Notes: generated by a model not told the origin, from the letters alone. DNA of 64,000 bases from Sphingomonas yunnanensis (GCF_019898765.1 NZ_JAIOKB010000001.1:1178001-1242000), one strand, 5' to 3'; positions 18,877 to 27,506 are shown, counted from the stretch's first letter. Translations and numbers: made by a program.

Positions 18877-19173
18877 TTATCTATCAGACCACTTCATGGG
18901 TTTCCGCAGATAGGTCACGCCGTTGGCCCGCGCCTCCTCGAAGCGCCTGGCGCGAATGTTGACCTGGATCGACGCCAGCAGGAGCTTGGGCACCGAACGT
19001 CCCGCGTCAAGCTGCTCCCGCATGGCGACGAAGCCGTCCTCGCCGCGGCGCTCGCGGCCGCGCGGGGCTCGAGAGCGTACATTTACCTCGATGCTCTGGC
19101 CGGCACAGCGAGCGACCGTGCCAACAGGCACGTATTCTAGCACATCAAGATCATTACTTCGCTCGAGAGGCAC
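18877..19173 (-). CDS. Hypothetical protein
   Basis: A 98-residue frame with no recognised domain. The middle (VAMREQLDAGRSVPKLLLAS) and end (VTYLRKPMKWSDR) have ordinary protein composition, unlike most shadow frames nearby. It lies in a lower-GC stretch that starts the accessory region before the tRNA-Thr element. It may be a real small gene or the remainder of one. About 300 bp of DNA on its right-hand flank (18578-18876) holds nothing I recognise. Confidence 0.45.
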   Translation of the reverse strand: MPLERSNDLDVLEYVPVGTVARCAGQSIEVNVRSRAPRGRERRGEDGFVAMREQLDAGRSVPKLLLASIQVNIRARRFEEARANGVTYLRKPMKWSDR

Positions 19174-19384
19174 GCGCCAGGCGGCTGTTGCGTTCAGATG
19201 AGCTTGCGCCCGGATGCGCCACGCCAGGTCGTCACGGAGAAATCACTGGAAACTTAGAACCAAGCTCTGCCACGACCGCTCCTACTCGCCGCCGATGCGA
19301 CAGTGAGCACCCCGCTGCCAGAACAGACAGCGGGGCACCTTTGCACTTCTTCGAAGTACGCAGCCTGGAGACCAGCGAAGCCCC

Positions 19385-20608
19385 TCAGGCGATATGCATG
19401 CCGTCGTGCTGGGTCTGCCAACTCACAGGAACAGGGACGTAGGCATTAGCGTCGTTTGCGACGAAGCTGCCGTCGGCCCGGCCGAGCCAATCACTGAGTG
19501 CACCGTCCTGGCTTCGCCAGAGAATGTCGTCGCGACCATCGCCGTTATAGTCACCGGTATCTACGATCGACCAAGCGGCGGAGACCCGCGAAACGAAGGC
19601 AGCGGCATCGTTGCCGGTGAAGCCGCCATCCGCTCTGCCCAGCCAGTCGGAGAGGCTGCCGTCCGAATGACGCCAAAGGATGTCGGCACGACCGTCGCCG
19701 TTGATATCACCGGTGCCGACTACGCGCCACTCAGTGCCAACCTGTGCGCGAGCGTTGCCATGGTTCGGCGTGAAGCCGCCATCGCCACGGCCCAACCAAT
19801 CCGATAGCGTGCCGTCAGCGTGACGCCAAAGCACGTCGCCTCGTCCATCTCCGTTGAAGTCCCCCGCGCCAACGACCTGCCAGGCCGTGTCGACCTGAGT
19901 CCGCGCGGCGGCGTCATTGCCGACGAATCCTCCGGTTGATGTGCCGAGCCACGTGCTGAAGCCCCCGGCGTCACTGCGCCATACCAGGTCAGCGTGCCCG
20001 TCGCCGTTCACATCCGTGCTTCCAGCGACGTGCCAGTCCTTCGTCACCTGTACGAACGCATTGCTGTCGTTGCCGAGGGAACCACCATTAGGCTGACCGA
20101 GCCAGTTGCTGAGCGATCCGTCGGCATTGCGCCAGAGCACGTCAGAATGACCGTCGTTGTTGAAATCATGCCGTACCGTCTCGAAGGAGGTCGGCGCGCC
20201 GATGGTCAATTGCACGCCACCGCCAGCCAAGGCGGTTGCCCTGATCCCCTCGGAAGGCAGGTTGGTCAGTGTGACAGCCCCTCCGGTGTAGGTCAGTGTA
20301 TGACCGCTGAGCGAGAACGCGAACTGCGAGGGTGACGCATCGCTGATGACGATACGGTCACCCACTTGGAAGTCGGTGATCGTGTCGCCGTTCAGCCCGG
20401 CGGCCGTGTCGCGGAACGTGTCACGACCAGGCCCCCCGATGAGAATGTCGCTGCCCCCACCGCCGCTCAGCCAATCGTTGCCGCTCCCGCCCGTCAGCGT
20501 CTCATTCGCGAAGACGCCCGCGAGCACATCAGCGCCGTCTGAACCAGTCAGCGGCGGGGCGGCCGGGTTCGCTACCAGCAACAGATCCGTGTCGGTTGCC
20601 ACCGACAA
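19385..20608 (-). CDS. RTX / FG-GAP repeat secreted protein
   Basis: A 407-residue protein with two parts. Residues ~20-60 are RTX calcium-binding repeats (LTGGSGNDWLSGGGGSDILI, GGPGRDTF) followed by a linker typical of RTX repeats (DTITDFQVGDRIVI). From about residue 145 to the end there are five tandem FG-GAP/VCBS-like units of ~51 residues, each with DxNGDGxxDxLWR, DGxLSxWLG and a closing W-xVVG. Such proteins usually leave the cell by type I secretion without a signal peptide. The start is TTG at 20608 or GTG at 20602; an in-frame stop lies just upstream and no strong ribosome site is seen, so the 5' end may be damaged. No T1SS genes are nearby. Confidence 0.8.
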   Translation of the reverse strand: MSVATDTDLLLVANPAAPPLTGSDGADVLAGVFANETLTGGSGNDWLSGGGGSDILIGGPGRDTFRDTAAGLNGDTITDFQVGDRIVISDASPSQFAFSLSGHTLTYTGGAVTLTNLPSEGIRATALAGGGVQLTIGAPTSFETVRHDFNNDGHSDVLWRNADGSLSNWLGQPNGGSLGNDSNAFVQVTKDWHVAGSTDVNGDGHADLVWRSDAGGFSTWLGTSTGGFVGNDAAARTQVDTAWQVVGAGDFNGDGRGDVLWRHADGTLSDWLGRGDGGFTPNHGNARAQVGTEWRVVGTGDINGDGRADILWRHSDGSLSDWLGRADGGFTGNDAAAFVSRVSAAWSIVDTGDYNGDGRDDILWRSQDGALSDWLGRADGSFVANDANAYVPVPVSWQTQHDGMHIA

Positions 20609-20776
20609 GTACCGATCGCTCGAGGGGGTGGAGCGGAAACGAAGGGCATCGCCTCACGACAAGCGGAGACTGCACCGCCGTGGAGGTATCTCCGGCCGTC
20701 CATGCCTCGCACAAGGGCGATCGGGCTGGACACATGGCGATCCGTGCATCACGCCTTTTCTTAGGAGAGAGATGTC

Positions 20777-21889
20777 TTGTTCAACCGTCACATAGCCCGA
20801 CCTACTCCGGAACTGAGCGGTTCGCTGGCGTCACGCGAAGCCGGCTTGGCGCGTGGGCTTACCGGGCGATCGCTCTGCTCGATGTCAGGGCTAGCCGCTT
20901 GTCTGCTTGTTGCCGCCTGCGGCGGCGCTGACGGTAGCGACACGACACCCGCTCCCATAGCGACTCCAAGCCCTGGCCCGACACCCACGCCCGTTCCGAC
21001 CCCGATCCCGACGCCCACACCCATGAACAGCGATCTCGTATCGCTTGTCGCCGATCAGGTCTTCGTCACCTCGTCGGTCGGCCTGAGTTACCAGTCAACC
21101 AGCACGGGCATCCAGATCGATGCGCAGCGCCCTCCCGTCACCGACGGGGCGCTCACCTATGCCAGTGCGCAACGGGCGTATGCCTTCCGCCATCAAGGCA
21201 GCTCGTACATGGCGGACGGTCAGGTGACCTTCACTCCCGACGAGATCGTGACAGGTGAATCGACGCCGCGTTTCACCTTGTACCGAAAAAGCGGGCCATT
21301 CGCTGGGATGTCGCCGGGCGAGTATGATCTAAGGTTGTTCAATGCCGGGCCTGCGAACGATCAGCTTGCGCTGACATACGCCACCATCGGCAGCTTCCGG
21401 TTCGCTCGGTCGAATGTTCTCGTTGGCGGAACGTCACAAGATGTGCGCTCGATCGCGTTTGGCCTTCCTGTCGCTTCAAACGCTGTGCCAACCAGCGGGA
21501 GCATATTCTACGAGGGCTTGGTGCTCGGGCACGCGGCCGGCGGCGATCAATCCATCCGGCCCAAGAGGGCAGAATACGACATCACGGGCACAGTCCGGCT
21601 GACCATCAACTATGCGACACACGATATCTCGGGCGCGTTGCTACTGACCGCGACCGACAGCACCCGCAGTTCCGCTACGCAATACCAGCTCGGCAGCATA
21701 TCGCTCCGGGGCGCTCAGTCGGGCGTCGTGAGCAATTGGACCGCCACGGCCGGCGATGGGATGATGAATGGGTTTGTCTCTGGTCCGAAGGTCGAGGAGG
21801 CGGCAGGCGTTTTCTCATTCACACTGCCTGATCCGGCCGACCCTTCCCTTACGCTCACCGTCGTCGGGAGCTTGGCGGGCAAGATGTGA
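20777..21889 (+). CDS. Putative outer-membrane lipoprotein, TbpB-like barrel possible
   Basis: A 370-residue lipoprotein. The lipobox LLVAAC has its Cys at residue 48, followed by a Pro/Thr linker (TPSPGPTPTPVPTPIPTPTP) and a beta-rich domain of ~285 residues. The C-terminus (GDGMMNGFVSGPKVEEAAGV, FSFTLPD) recalls the final strands of transferrin-binding-protein-B-like barrels, but I cannot confirm this. The TTG at 20777 is chosen because AGGAGAG lies 7 nt upstream; an ATG at 20772 in another frame is too close to that site and gives only 7 codons. A later in-frame ATG at 20882 would give a shorter signal peptide without positive charge. Confidence 0.7.
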   Translation: MFNRHIARPTPELSGSLASREAGLARGLTGRSLCSMSGLAACLLVAACGGADGSDTTPAPIATPSPGPTPTPVPTPIPTPTPMNSDLVSLVADQVFVTSSVGLSYQSTSTGIQIDAQRPPVTDGALTYASAQRAYAFRHQGSSYMADGQVTFTPDEIVTGESTPRFTLYRKSGPFAGMSPGEYDLRLFNAGPANDQLALTYATIGSFRFARSNVLVGGTSQDVRSIAFGLPVASNAVPTSGSIFYEGLVLGHAAGGDQSIRPKRAEYDITGTVRLTINYATHDISGALLLTATDSTRSSATQYQLGSISLRGAQSGVVSNWTATAGDGMMNGFVSGPKVEEAAGVFSFTLPDPADPSLTLTVVGSLAGKM

Positions 21890-22479
21890 TGGACGCTTTG
21901 ACATGGCGCCAGCTGGGATCGCGATGGTGGCCGTATCGAACGATGCTGGCCTGACTTGCCCGGCACTCGATCTGACGCAGCCGGCTGGCGGATGATGTGT
22001 TCTTCTCTCTGTTCAAAGAGGAGTGATCGGCGCAGGATGACATGGCTATTCACCATGGGCCGAACATCGCTTCTCTTCCGATCGGATCGTCACGTGGCTG
22101 GGCTCAGCCATGCTATGATGAAGCCAAGCCAAGCGGGGGCGATGTGAAAGGGAACACACCGCCGACGGCTGGAATCCCGCCATGCGCAGCCGGCAGAGCT
22201 GCAACATCCCGCGCCCGTGGTCGAGCGGTCTGTTGATACGAAGATAGCGTTCTCAGAGGAAGAACTTAGATCAAGGCCGCAGCCGTGTTCCGGTCACCCT
22301 GTCCCAATCCTAGACTCGTTTAGGCTCCGCCTAGAGTACAGCAAGGACGCGGACGAAAGCGCAGCCGACGCAGGTCCTAGAGCCGAGATCCTCATCGGCT
22401 TGATCCAGACGAACTCGCGAAAGCGCCCGCAACGTCGGCGGCAGAGACAGCGCCGCGAGGGAGCGGGCGAGAGGTCTGC
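21890..22479. other. Gene-poor lower-GC stretch
   Basis: About 590 bases after the lipoprotein gene contain only short, poorly composed frames on both strands. I find no RNA gene, transposase or clear repeat. Together with 22615-22882 it forms a buffer of non-coding or decayed DNA outside the left edge of the tRNA-Thr element. Confidence 0.5.
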
Positions 22480-22614
22480 GTGCCCGCGTCCCGACTCGTA
22501 CTCCGCGTGCTGCGCCCCTACCTGCCCGACCGCGGGTTGCTGGAGACGTTCTGGACCGCGGCGGAGACGGGGCGCGGGACGCCGCACGGGCCGGCGCTCA
22601 AGGCGTTGGTCTGA
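22480..22614 (+). CDS. 44-codon frame, possibly a gene remnant
   Basis: A GTG-started frame of 44 codons with GAGAGG six bases upstream. The product (RLVLRVLRPYLPDRGLLETF ... AAETGRGTPHGPALKALV) has strong GC3 bias and a protein-like pattern in an otherwise non-coding kilobase. It may be the surviving 3' end of a chromosomal gene cut by insertion or deletion. No family is recognised. Confidence 0.35.
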   Translation: MPASRLVLRVLRPYLPDRGLLETFWTAAETGRGTPHGPALKALV

Positions 22615-22882
22615 CATCCTCCCAGGCGCGTACATCACGCGGGACGAAGCATGCGCTGCCAGTTCCATCGGAGGAGATGAGAGGCGGTCAACGACGACCT
22701 CCTGCGTCCCTGCTGCCTGCATCCGAGATCGTGCAAGAAATGGCGTCTGCACAGGGCTGTGAAACTGAAGTGCTCGCCGATAATCGCGCCAAGCCGCGCA
22801 CGAATGAGGGAACGCATCGGGGGCACCGTTCCCGCGCAACGCGCGCAAACACCAGCGCGACCGCCAACATCTGGATTTAAGG

Positions 22883-22927
22883 TGGTGCCGCTTACAGGAC
22901 TCGAACCTGTGACCCCATCATTACGAA
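22883..22927. repeat. Left attachment site, tRNA-Thr 3' fragment (45-bp repeat)
   Basis: These 45 bp are identical to 33077-33121, which is the CCA end, T arm, variable region and anticodon stem of the intact tRNA-Thr gene. The match breaks immediately outside on both sides. Only the 3' part of the tRNA is present, so this copy is not a gene but the att half-site left by a tRNA-targeting tyrosine integrase. It marks the left border of the 10.2-kb element. Confidence 0.9.
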
Positions 22928-23023
22928 CGATCCCCCTAGCCCGGTTTTCTGCGGGTTAGAGACTAGATGGGCACTCTCGAGACCTTCTGAAATCCCGCGG
23001 ATTTCCGTGCGTCGCTCCGGCTA

Positions 23024-23043
23024 ACACCGGAGTCACACCGGAG
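23024..23043. repeat. 20-bp repeat near left end (candidate arm site)
   Basis: ACACCGGAGTCACACCGGAG is internally repetitive (two CACCGGAG units) and occurs again at 32997-33016. The two copies lie about 97 bp and 60 bp inside the left and right att repeats, in the same orientation. They could be arm-type sites for the element's integrase. Confidence 0.6.
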
Positions 23044-23178
23044 ACCCTCGCGGGACCTGCGACAGCCAACGCGAGGCGCCTGACGGCGCCTTCCACTGCA
23101 CGATGAGCGCACGGCGATCGAACGCGATTATGCCGGCGCTTTCGTGCGTCCGTCGACTGCCCGTTCGGGACGCCCCCT

Positions 23179-24072
23179 ATGTCGCACCCCAGCTCGACCG
23201 AGACCTACTCGGCGCGCCAGATCGCCCAGCTCACTAAGAAAGCCACCGCTCACCTCACCGGCACCGCGACGCGCGGCCCCGATCATGGGGAGGGTCGGCG
23301 CGTGCCCCATCGCGACAGTTTCGACGTCGCGGATCCTCGAGCGCGACCATGGGCGCGGATCGGAGACGGGTCGGTCGGCCAGGGAATCGCGCACATCGAG
23401 GCGCTGCTGCAAGCGGCGGAACAGTGGTACCACCAAGGGTGGAGAGAAACGCCAGCGGCCGACGTCCGCGCGGCGCGCTCCAAGCACGCCGAGCTGGAGG
23501 CCGAGCTGGAGACGCTCGCCGCCGCGTCGCCCGCGGACGTGCCACCAGGTCGACCAGCGACCATCCGCCAGGAGCTATGCGTCCTCGAGAAGGTCATCGA
23601 CCGCGGCGATCGCCGCCTTCGCCGGATCGACGTATCGGTGCTCAAGGCGCTGCTGCAGCACCTGGACTTCGCGAGCGGTCGGCTAATTCCGGAGCATGAG
23701 ACGATCGCCGACGTCGCCGGATGCCACGTCAACAGCGTCAAGGCGTCCCTACGCCGGCTCAAGGATCACGGACTGATCAGCTGGGTGCGTCGGACCATAC
23801 GCACCGGGAACGAGCACGAGCGCGGCCCTCAGCGCGAGCAGACGAGCAACGCTTACCATTTCGAGCACCGCCAGAAGATGCCGTCGCGGCTCTGGCACCG
23901 TTACGCCCAGATCCTAGCGCGGAAACTGAGCCGGATCGGTCGAGCGGTCGCCGCGCTCACTAACGCTCCCGCAGCGTCTCTGTCGGCGGCAGTGCCCGCG
24001 ATGCCGGGCGCCTCCGAACTCCGGAGCGCGGTCGCCAGCCTGGGCTCTTCGATCCATAACGCGAGGACATGA
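23179..24072 (+). CDS. Winged-helix protein, possible replication or regulatory protein
   Basis: A 297-residue protein encoded just inside the left border of the element. The central region (residues ~135-215) contains a helix-turn-helix: LLQHLDFASGRLIPEHETIA, DVAGCHVNSVKASLRRLKDH, then a wing with WVRRTIRTG and an NAYHF strand. This arrangement (a stretch followed by a GntR-like winged helix) occurs in phage and plasmid replication proteins and in helix-turn-helix proteins of mobile islands. The N-terminal half is charged and probably helical (RSKHAELEAELETLAAAS). The function is not determined; replication initiation is a guess. A small palindrome AGGACAT-GAA-ATGTCCT overlaps its stop codon. 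Confidence 0.7.
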   Translation: MSHPSSTETYSARQIAQLTKKATAHLTGTATRGPDHGEGRRVPHRDSFDVADPRARPWARIGDGSVGQGIAHIEALLQAAEQWYHQGWRETPAADVRAARSKHAELEAELETLAAASPADVPPGRPATIRQELCVLEKVIDRGDRRLRRIDVSVLKALLQHLDFASGRLIPEHETIADVAGCHVNSVKASLRRLKDHGLISWVRRTIRTGNEHERGPQREQTSNAYHFEHRQKMPSRLWHRYAQILARKLSRIGRAVAALTNAPAASLSAAVPAMPGASELRSAVASLGSSIHNART

Positions 24073-24114
24073 AATGTCCTCTATCCACCACCAGGGCTTC
24101 AAATGAATAAGTAA

Positions 24115-24136
24115 TGAGACCGCTTAGGCGGTCTCA
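24115..24136. terminator. Hairpin downstream of the winged-helix gene
   Basis: TGAGACCGC, a TTAG loop and GCGGTCTCA form a perfect 9-bp stem 43 bp after the stop codon at 24072. It is followed by a mixed sequence rather than a T run, so rho-independent termination is only possible. Confidence 0.45.
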
Positions 24137-24353
24137 TGCGCTAGATTTGATCATCCCCCCGCGTGGACAGGCCCCGGCCTCTCCAATCGATTGCCAAGTG
24201 TCGGCGGTCGAGCGTGGCGGCTTGCGCCGCCCCGATGCTGCCTGGGATGGAGCACGAACGGTGCCAATCTGGCTCAAATGTTTCGTGCGCCGCGCTGTCG
24301 CTGTTCGCTCCGCTAAGCTATTGTCACTGCATAAGGATAAAGGAGGACCTCTT

Positions 24354-24533
24354 ATGATCTCGGCGGCCACTCTTATGGCGTTCGTAGCTCCGTCGTTTGG
24401 GCGCGGCGTGATTAAGGCCGCCAGTGCGCCGACGGCGAAACAGGACGATCTATGCCCCGAGTGCAAGTCCGCGCCGTCTGAGAGGGGCGAGCCGTGTGAC
24501 TTCTGCGAGATCGAGCGCATGTCCGCGGTCTGA
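24354..24533 (+). CDS. 59-aa zinc-ribbon protein
   Basis: A 59-residue protein with two CxxC knuckles, CPEC and CDFC, separated by 11 residues (KSAPSERGEPC region), as in a small zinc ribbon. The N-terminal half contains a hydrophobic segment (ISAATLMAFVAPSFGRGVI). An unusually good ribosome site, AAAGGAGG (24339-24346), lies 7 nt before the ATG and fixes the start. It is convergent with the P4-type integrase, 14 bp from that gene's stop. No homologue is recognised. Confidence 0.7.
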   Translation: MISAATLMAFVAPSFGRGVIKAASAPTAKQDDLCPECKSAPSERGEPCDFCEIERMSAV

Positions 24534-24547
24534 TGGCGGCTGCGCGA

Positions 24548-25792
24548 CTAATTCGTCAGGAACTCGGCCCAGGCCTCAAGCACGCGACGTCGCCCCTCAA
24601 GCTGATCGTCTCGATTGTACGCGCGCTCAACCTTCGCCGCGGATCCGTCCTCCCGCTTGAGGACATGGCCTAGGGTGCTGTCGATCACGAACCGATCGGC
24701 CGGCTGACGCTTGTTCATGATCGTCGAGAAGGTCGCGCGCCAGCCGTGAGGGACATGGCGCCGGGCGAAGCCGGCCCGATCGTAGAGCGCGCCGATCGCG
24801 CCCTCGCCGATCGGCGCCGCGCCGCCGCGACCCGGGAAGATCAGCTCGCCGGCGCGCATATCCGCATATGCACAATGCATATTTGCATCGTCAGAATGCA
24901 TATTGGCAACGCACAGCGCGCGCGCGGCGCGCAGGACCTCGACCGCGGCCGGCGCCAACGGCACCAAGTGGTCGTTGGCCGCGTCCAGCTTCTTCGCGGC
25001 CGCCAGCTTCATCCGCGCCGCCGGCACGCGCCAGAGCGGCTCGGCGCCGTCGAGATCCTCGATCTCGGACCAGCTCGCGCCGCGCACCACCGCCAGGCGA
25101 ACCGCGGTGAGCGCCAGGAATCGCGAGGCGAGCTTCACCGCGGCGCCGGCGTCGACCAGCTCGGCCGCGGCGAGCAGCTCGCGCGCCTCGGCAATCGTCG
25201 TAACCGCCGGCTGCCGCCGCACCGCCGGCGCCGGCGCAAGCGCGCGGCCGACGACGGCCGCCGGGTCGGTCGCGGCCCAACCCTCGCTCACCGCTAGGGC
25301 GAAGACGTCGGAGATCCGCTGCCGGACGCGCCTGGCCGTCGCGATCGCGCCGCGGCGCTCGATCGCGCGGATGATCCGGAGCACCGCCGGCGCGTCGATC
25401 GAGTCCAGCTCGAGTGCGCCCAGCTCGGGGAAGGCGTCGGCCTCGAGGCTGGCGAGCACGTCGGCCGCGTGAACCGGCGTCCACCCGGCGACCTGTTGCG
25501 CGTGCCAGGCGCGCGCCGCGCGCTCGAAGGTCATGGCGGTCGCGATCGTCCGCGGATCGACACCGCGGCCGAGCTGCTCGCGCGCTGACTCGGCTCGCGC
25601 CCTCGCTGCGTCGAGCGACACCTCGGGCCATTGGCCGATCGTCAGCAGCTGTTCGTGCCCGGCAAAGCGGAAGCGCCAACGGAATGACTTGCGGCCCGTC
25701 GGCGCCACGAACAGGTGCAGACCGCGCTCGTCGGCGATCTTATACGCGGACGCGCGTGGGCGCGCCGCCTTAACGGCAGCGTTGGTCAGCAT
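24548..25792 (-). CDS. Tyrosine integrase, P4 family
   Basis: A 414-residue phage-type integrase. The N-terminal DUF4102-like arm-binding domain reads MLTNAAVKAARPRASAYKIA and DERGLHLFVAPTGRKSFRWR. The SAM-like core domain follows (about residues 90-180). Catalytic residues are Arg in ALTAVRLAVVRGASWSEIE, the HxxR box in HGWRATFSTIMN, the LGHV His, and Tyr in VERAYNRDD. The Arg region is slightly unusual, because most relatives have GVRPGE at that place. The start at 25792 fits the family N-terminus. It is a second integrase inside the tRNA-Thr element and may belong to an earlier insertion. It is divergent from the 120-aa gene at 25877. Confidence 0.88.
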   Translation of the reverse strand: MLTNAAVKAARPRASAYKIADERGLHLFVAPTGRKSFRWRFRFAGHEQLLTIGQWPEVSLDAARARAESAREQLGRGVDPRTIATAMTFERAARAWHAQQVAGWTPVHAADVLASLEADAFPELGALELDSIDAPAVLRIIRAIERRGAIATARRVRQRISDVFALAVSEGWAATDPAAVVGRALAPAPAVRRQPAVTTIAEARELLAAAELVDAGAAVKLASRFLALTAVRLAVVRGASWSEIEDLDGAEPLWRVPAARMKLAAAKKLDAANDHLVPLAPAAVEVLRAARALCVANMHSDDANMHCAYADMRAGELIFPGRGGAAPIGEGAIGALYDRAGFARRHVPHGWRATFSTIMNKRQPADRFVIDSTLGHVLKREDGSAAKVERAYNRDDQLEGRRRVLEAWAEFLTN

Positions 25793-25876
25793 GGTCGACC
25801 TCAAGATGGATGGGATTGCGGTTGCCTCGCGGACGGCGAGGCGCTCACCATCGGCTTCTCTATCGGGAGAAGCTGA

Positions 25877-26239
25877 ATGAATATCTTCGTGGCCGGCGTG
25901 CAATATGACGACTTCGAAGGAACCGTCGCTGCCGACATCGCCGAAAACAGCGATCTGCTGAGGCACCTTGAGGAACTTGGTCTCGCTCAGCAGGGCGAGA
26001 GGATCGCAGCCGTGCGCTTGACGGCCAGCTCGTTGTCACCCGGCGATGTCGAGGACTGCTCTCTCGTCGCCTACCTTTGTTCCGCTGCCAGCTTTGAGGA
26101 GCGCCCTTCCGAGGTCAGAGCAGTCGAGACCAGGATCACACCGGCTAAGCTGCTGTCTTTTTACAAGCGCTTCGACTTGGTCATGGTGCGCAAGAGCATG
26201 GATCTCAGCAGCTCTACGGTGGATGGTCCGCACTATTAA
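25877..26239 (+). CDS. Hypothetical protein, first unit of the cassette-like row
   Basis: A 120-residue protein with a ribosome site GGGAGAAG just upstream. It begins MNIFVAGVQYDDFEGTVAAD and later has LSFYKRFDLVMVRKSMDL. Composition is that of a soluble alpha/beta protein; no family is recognised. Codon use is less GC-biased than in the chromosomal genes. The first 25-nt hairpin of the region begins 2 bases after its stop codon. Confidence 0.7.
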   Translation: MNIFVAGVQYDDFEGTVAADIAENSDLLRHLEELGLAQQGERIAAVRLTASSLSPGDVEDCSLVAYLCSAASFEERPSEVRAVETRITPAKLLSFYKRFDLVMVRKSMDLSSSTVDGPHY

Positions 26240-26240
26240 T

Positions 26241-26265
26241 CGCGGCGGAGGTAACCTCCGCCGCG
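26241..26265. repeat. 25-nt hairpin, copy A
   Basis: Arms CGCGGCGGAGGT and ACCTCCGCCGCG flank a single base. The same hairpin recurs at 27482-27506 and 28572-28596 with one or two changes. Copy A is followed by GACGTCCGCTAACGCCC, which resembles sequences flanking the other copies. The rest of the 409-bp gap up to the DJ-1 gene holds scattered TTTCGGGAAA-type motifs and no gene. Confidence 0.8.
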
Positions 26266-26648
26266 GTCAGCCGGCGTGGACGTCCGCTAACGCCCAAACT
26301 TAGACGTTGAGGCCGGCATCTCGGGCTGCCGATAACGGCCGCTCGTTAAGCGCGATGTTTCCCGCTTTCCCATCTTCAACGGTCCATTTCGGGAAAGAGC
26401 AATCGGGAACAGATTTTGGGAAAGCAGGCGAGCCGGACGATCGTTGGCGCGGTCGCCAGGGCAGCCATCCCGCTACGGGTTCGTTTGTGGGAAGGTCACT
26501 CGGCTGCCCCTCGTTCCCGATCTTGCATCAGGCCACGTTAGCGGTAGGCTGTCCTCGCTGCGTGACTGGCGACGTAGATGGGCAACCAACGGGGAGCGCG
26601 GTTCTACAGAAGGCCGCTCGCCTGGGCCGCTCCACGGAAGGAAGCTGC

Positions 26649-27281
26649 ATGAAGATAGCAGTATTCTTGTTCGATGGTGTCACGGCTCTTGATCCGATTG
26701 GCGCGTATGATCCGCTGGCGCGACTACCCGATACCGAAATTACCTTTGTAAGCGAAACAGGTAGTCCCTGCCGGACCGGCGATGGCGTTCTTTCTCTAGC
26801 GCCTTCCGCTGCAATCGCTAACATTGGCAAAACCGACATATTGCTCATACCGGGCGGCAGCATCGAGGGATTACGGCAGTGCATGGCCAGCGAACTCGTG
26901 CGCTCGAATGTGTTGCGGCTCGATCAAGGCACGGAGCTGACGGCTTCTGTATGCGCGGGATCGCTGATCCTTGGCGCTCGCGTTTTGCTTCGTGACCGCA
27001 AGGTTACCACCAACTGGCGTGCGAAGGACTACCTTGCTCGCTTTGGCGCTGAGTACACCGGAGAAAGGGTGACGCAGGACGACAAGTATTGGACCTCTGC
27101 CGGCGTCACGGCAGGGATCGACCTCGGCCTCGCACTCTGTGCCTATATCGCTGGCCACGACATGGCGGCAGCGGTCGAGCTGGCGATGGAATATGATCCA
27201 AAACCACCCTTCGGAACGGGCAATCCGCATAGCGCGCCGCTCGAACGCCAAGAGATCGTGATGGGGGTACTGCGAGGCTAA
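26649..27281 (+). CDS. DJ-1/PfpI family protein (isonitrile hydratase-like)
   Basis: A 210-residue class I glutamine-amidotransferase-like protein. It begins MKIAVFLFDGVTALDPIGAY, has ILLIPGG near residue 60, and the nucleophile elbow TASVCAGSLILGA with Cys near residue 101. TNWRAKDYLARFG and YWTSAGVTAGIDLGLAL follow, which is the layout of InhA-type isonitrile hydratases and of the sensor domain of GATase1 regulators. It lacks the C-terminal AraC domain, so it is a stand-alone enzyme or chaperone. GGAAGGA lies upstream of the ATG. It is the second unit of the cassette-like row and has lower GC than the core genes. Confidence 0.88.
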   Translation: MKIAVFLFDGVTALDPIGAYDPLARLPDTEITFVSETGSPCRTGDGVLSLAPSAAIANIGKTDILLIPGGSIEGLRQCMASELVRSNVLRLDQGTELTASVCAGSLILGARVLLRDRKVTTNWRAKDYLARFGAEYTGERVTQDDKYWTSAGVTAGIDLGLALCAYIAGHDMAAAVELAMEYDPKPPFGTGNPHSAPLERQEIVMGVLRG

Positions 27282-27450
27282 GCGGCTGCGCCGGCAGCGG
27301 CCTTCGCGTTGCAGATTGACGTTGCCGGCGTATCAACTCGGACGTTGTCGGCGGGATTTGAGAAGGCTAACCCTTTCCCGATATTCGATCGTTTTCGGGA
27401 AACGGTGATGCCGCGCCATGTTGGTATCGCCCTCGGCGTTCCTGTAAGCA

Positions 27451-27506
27451 GACGTTCCGCTTCCCTGCCATAAGCAGACATCGCGGCGGAGGGGACCTCC
27501 GCCGCG
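27451..27506. repeat. Cassette-spacer element, copy B (with hairpin)
   Basis: The sequence GACGTTCCGCTTCCCTGCCA followed by TAAGCAGACAT leads into the hairpin at 27482-27506 (CGCGGCGGAGG / CCTCCGCCGCG). It matches copy C at 28543-28596 across both parts. It lies between the DJ-1 gene and the 157-aa gene, which are about 290 bp apart with no gene between them. Confidence 0.8.

Noticed and set aside
19385..20150. CRISPR-like periodic repeats
   Set aside because: The period is about 153 bp and imperfect, and it encodes tandem FG-GAP protein units.
22883..22960. A second tRNA-Thr gene at the left border
   Set aside because: Only the 3' 45 bases match; the D arm and 5' acceptor strand are absent, so it is an att fragment.
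24115..24136. Certain intrinsic terminator
   Set aside because: The 9-bp stem is perfect but has no T tract, so I list it only with low confidence.
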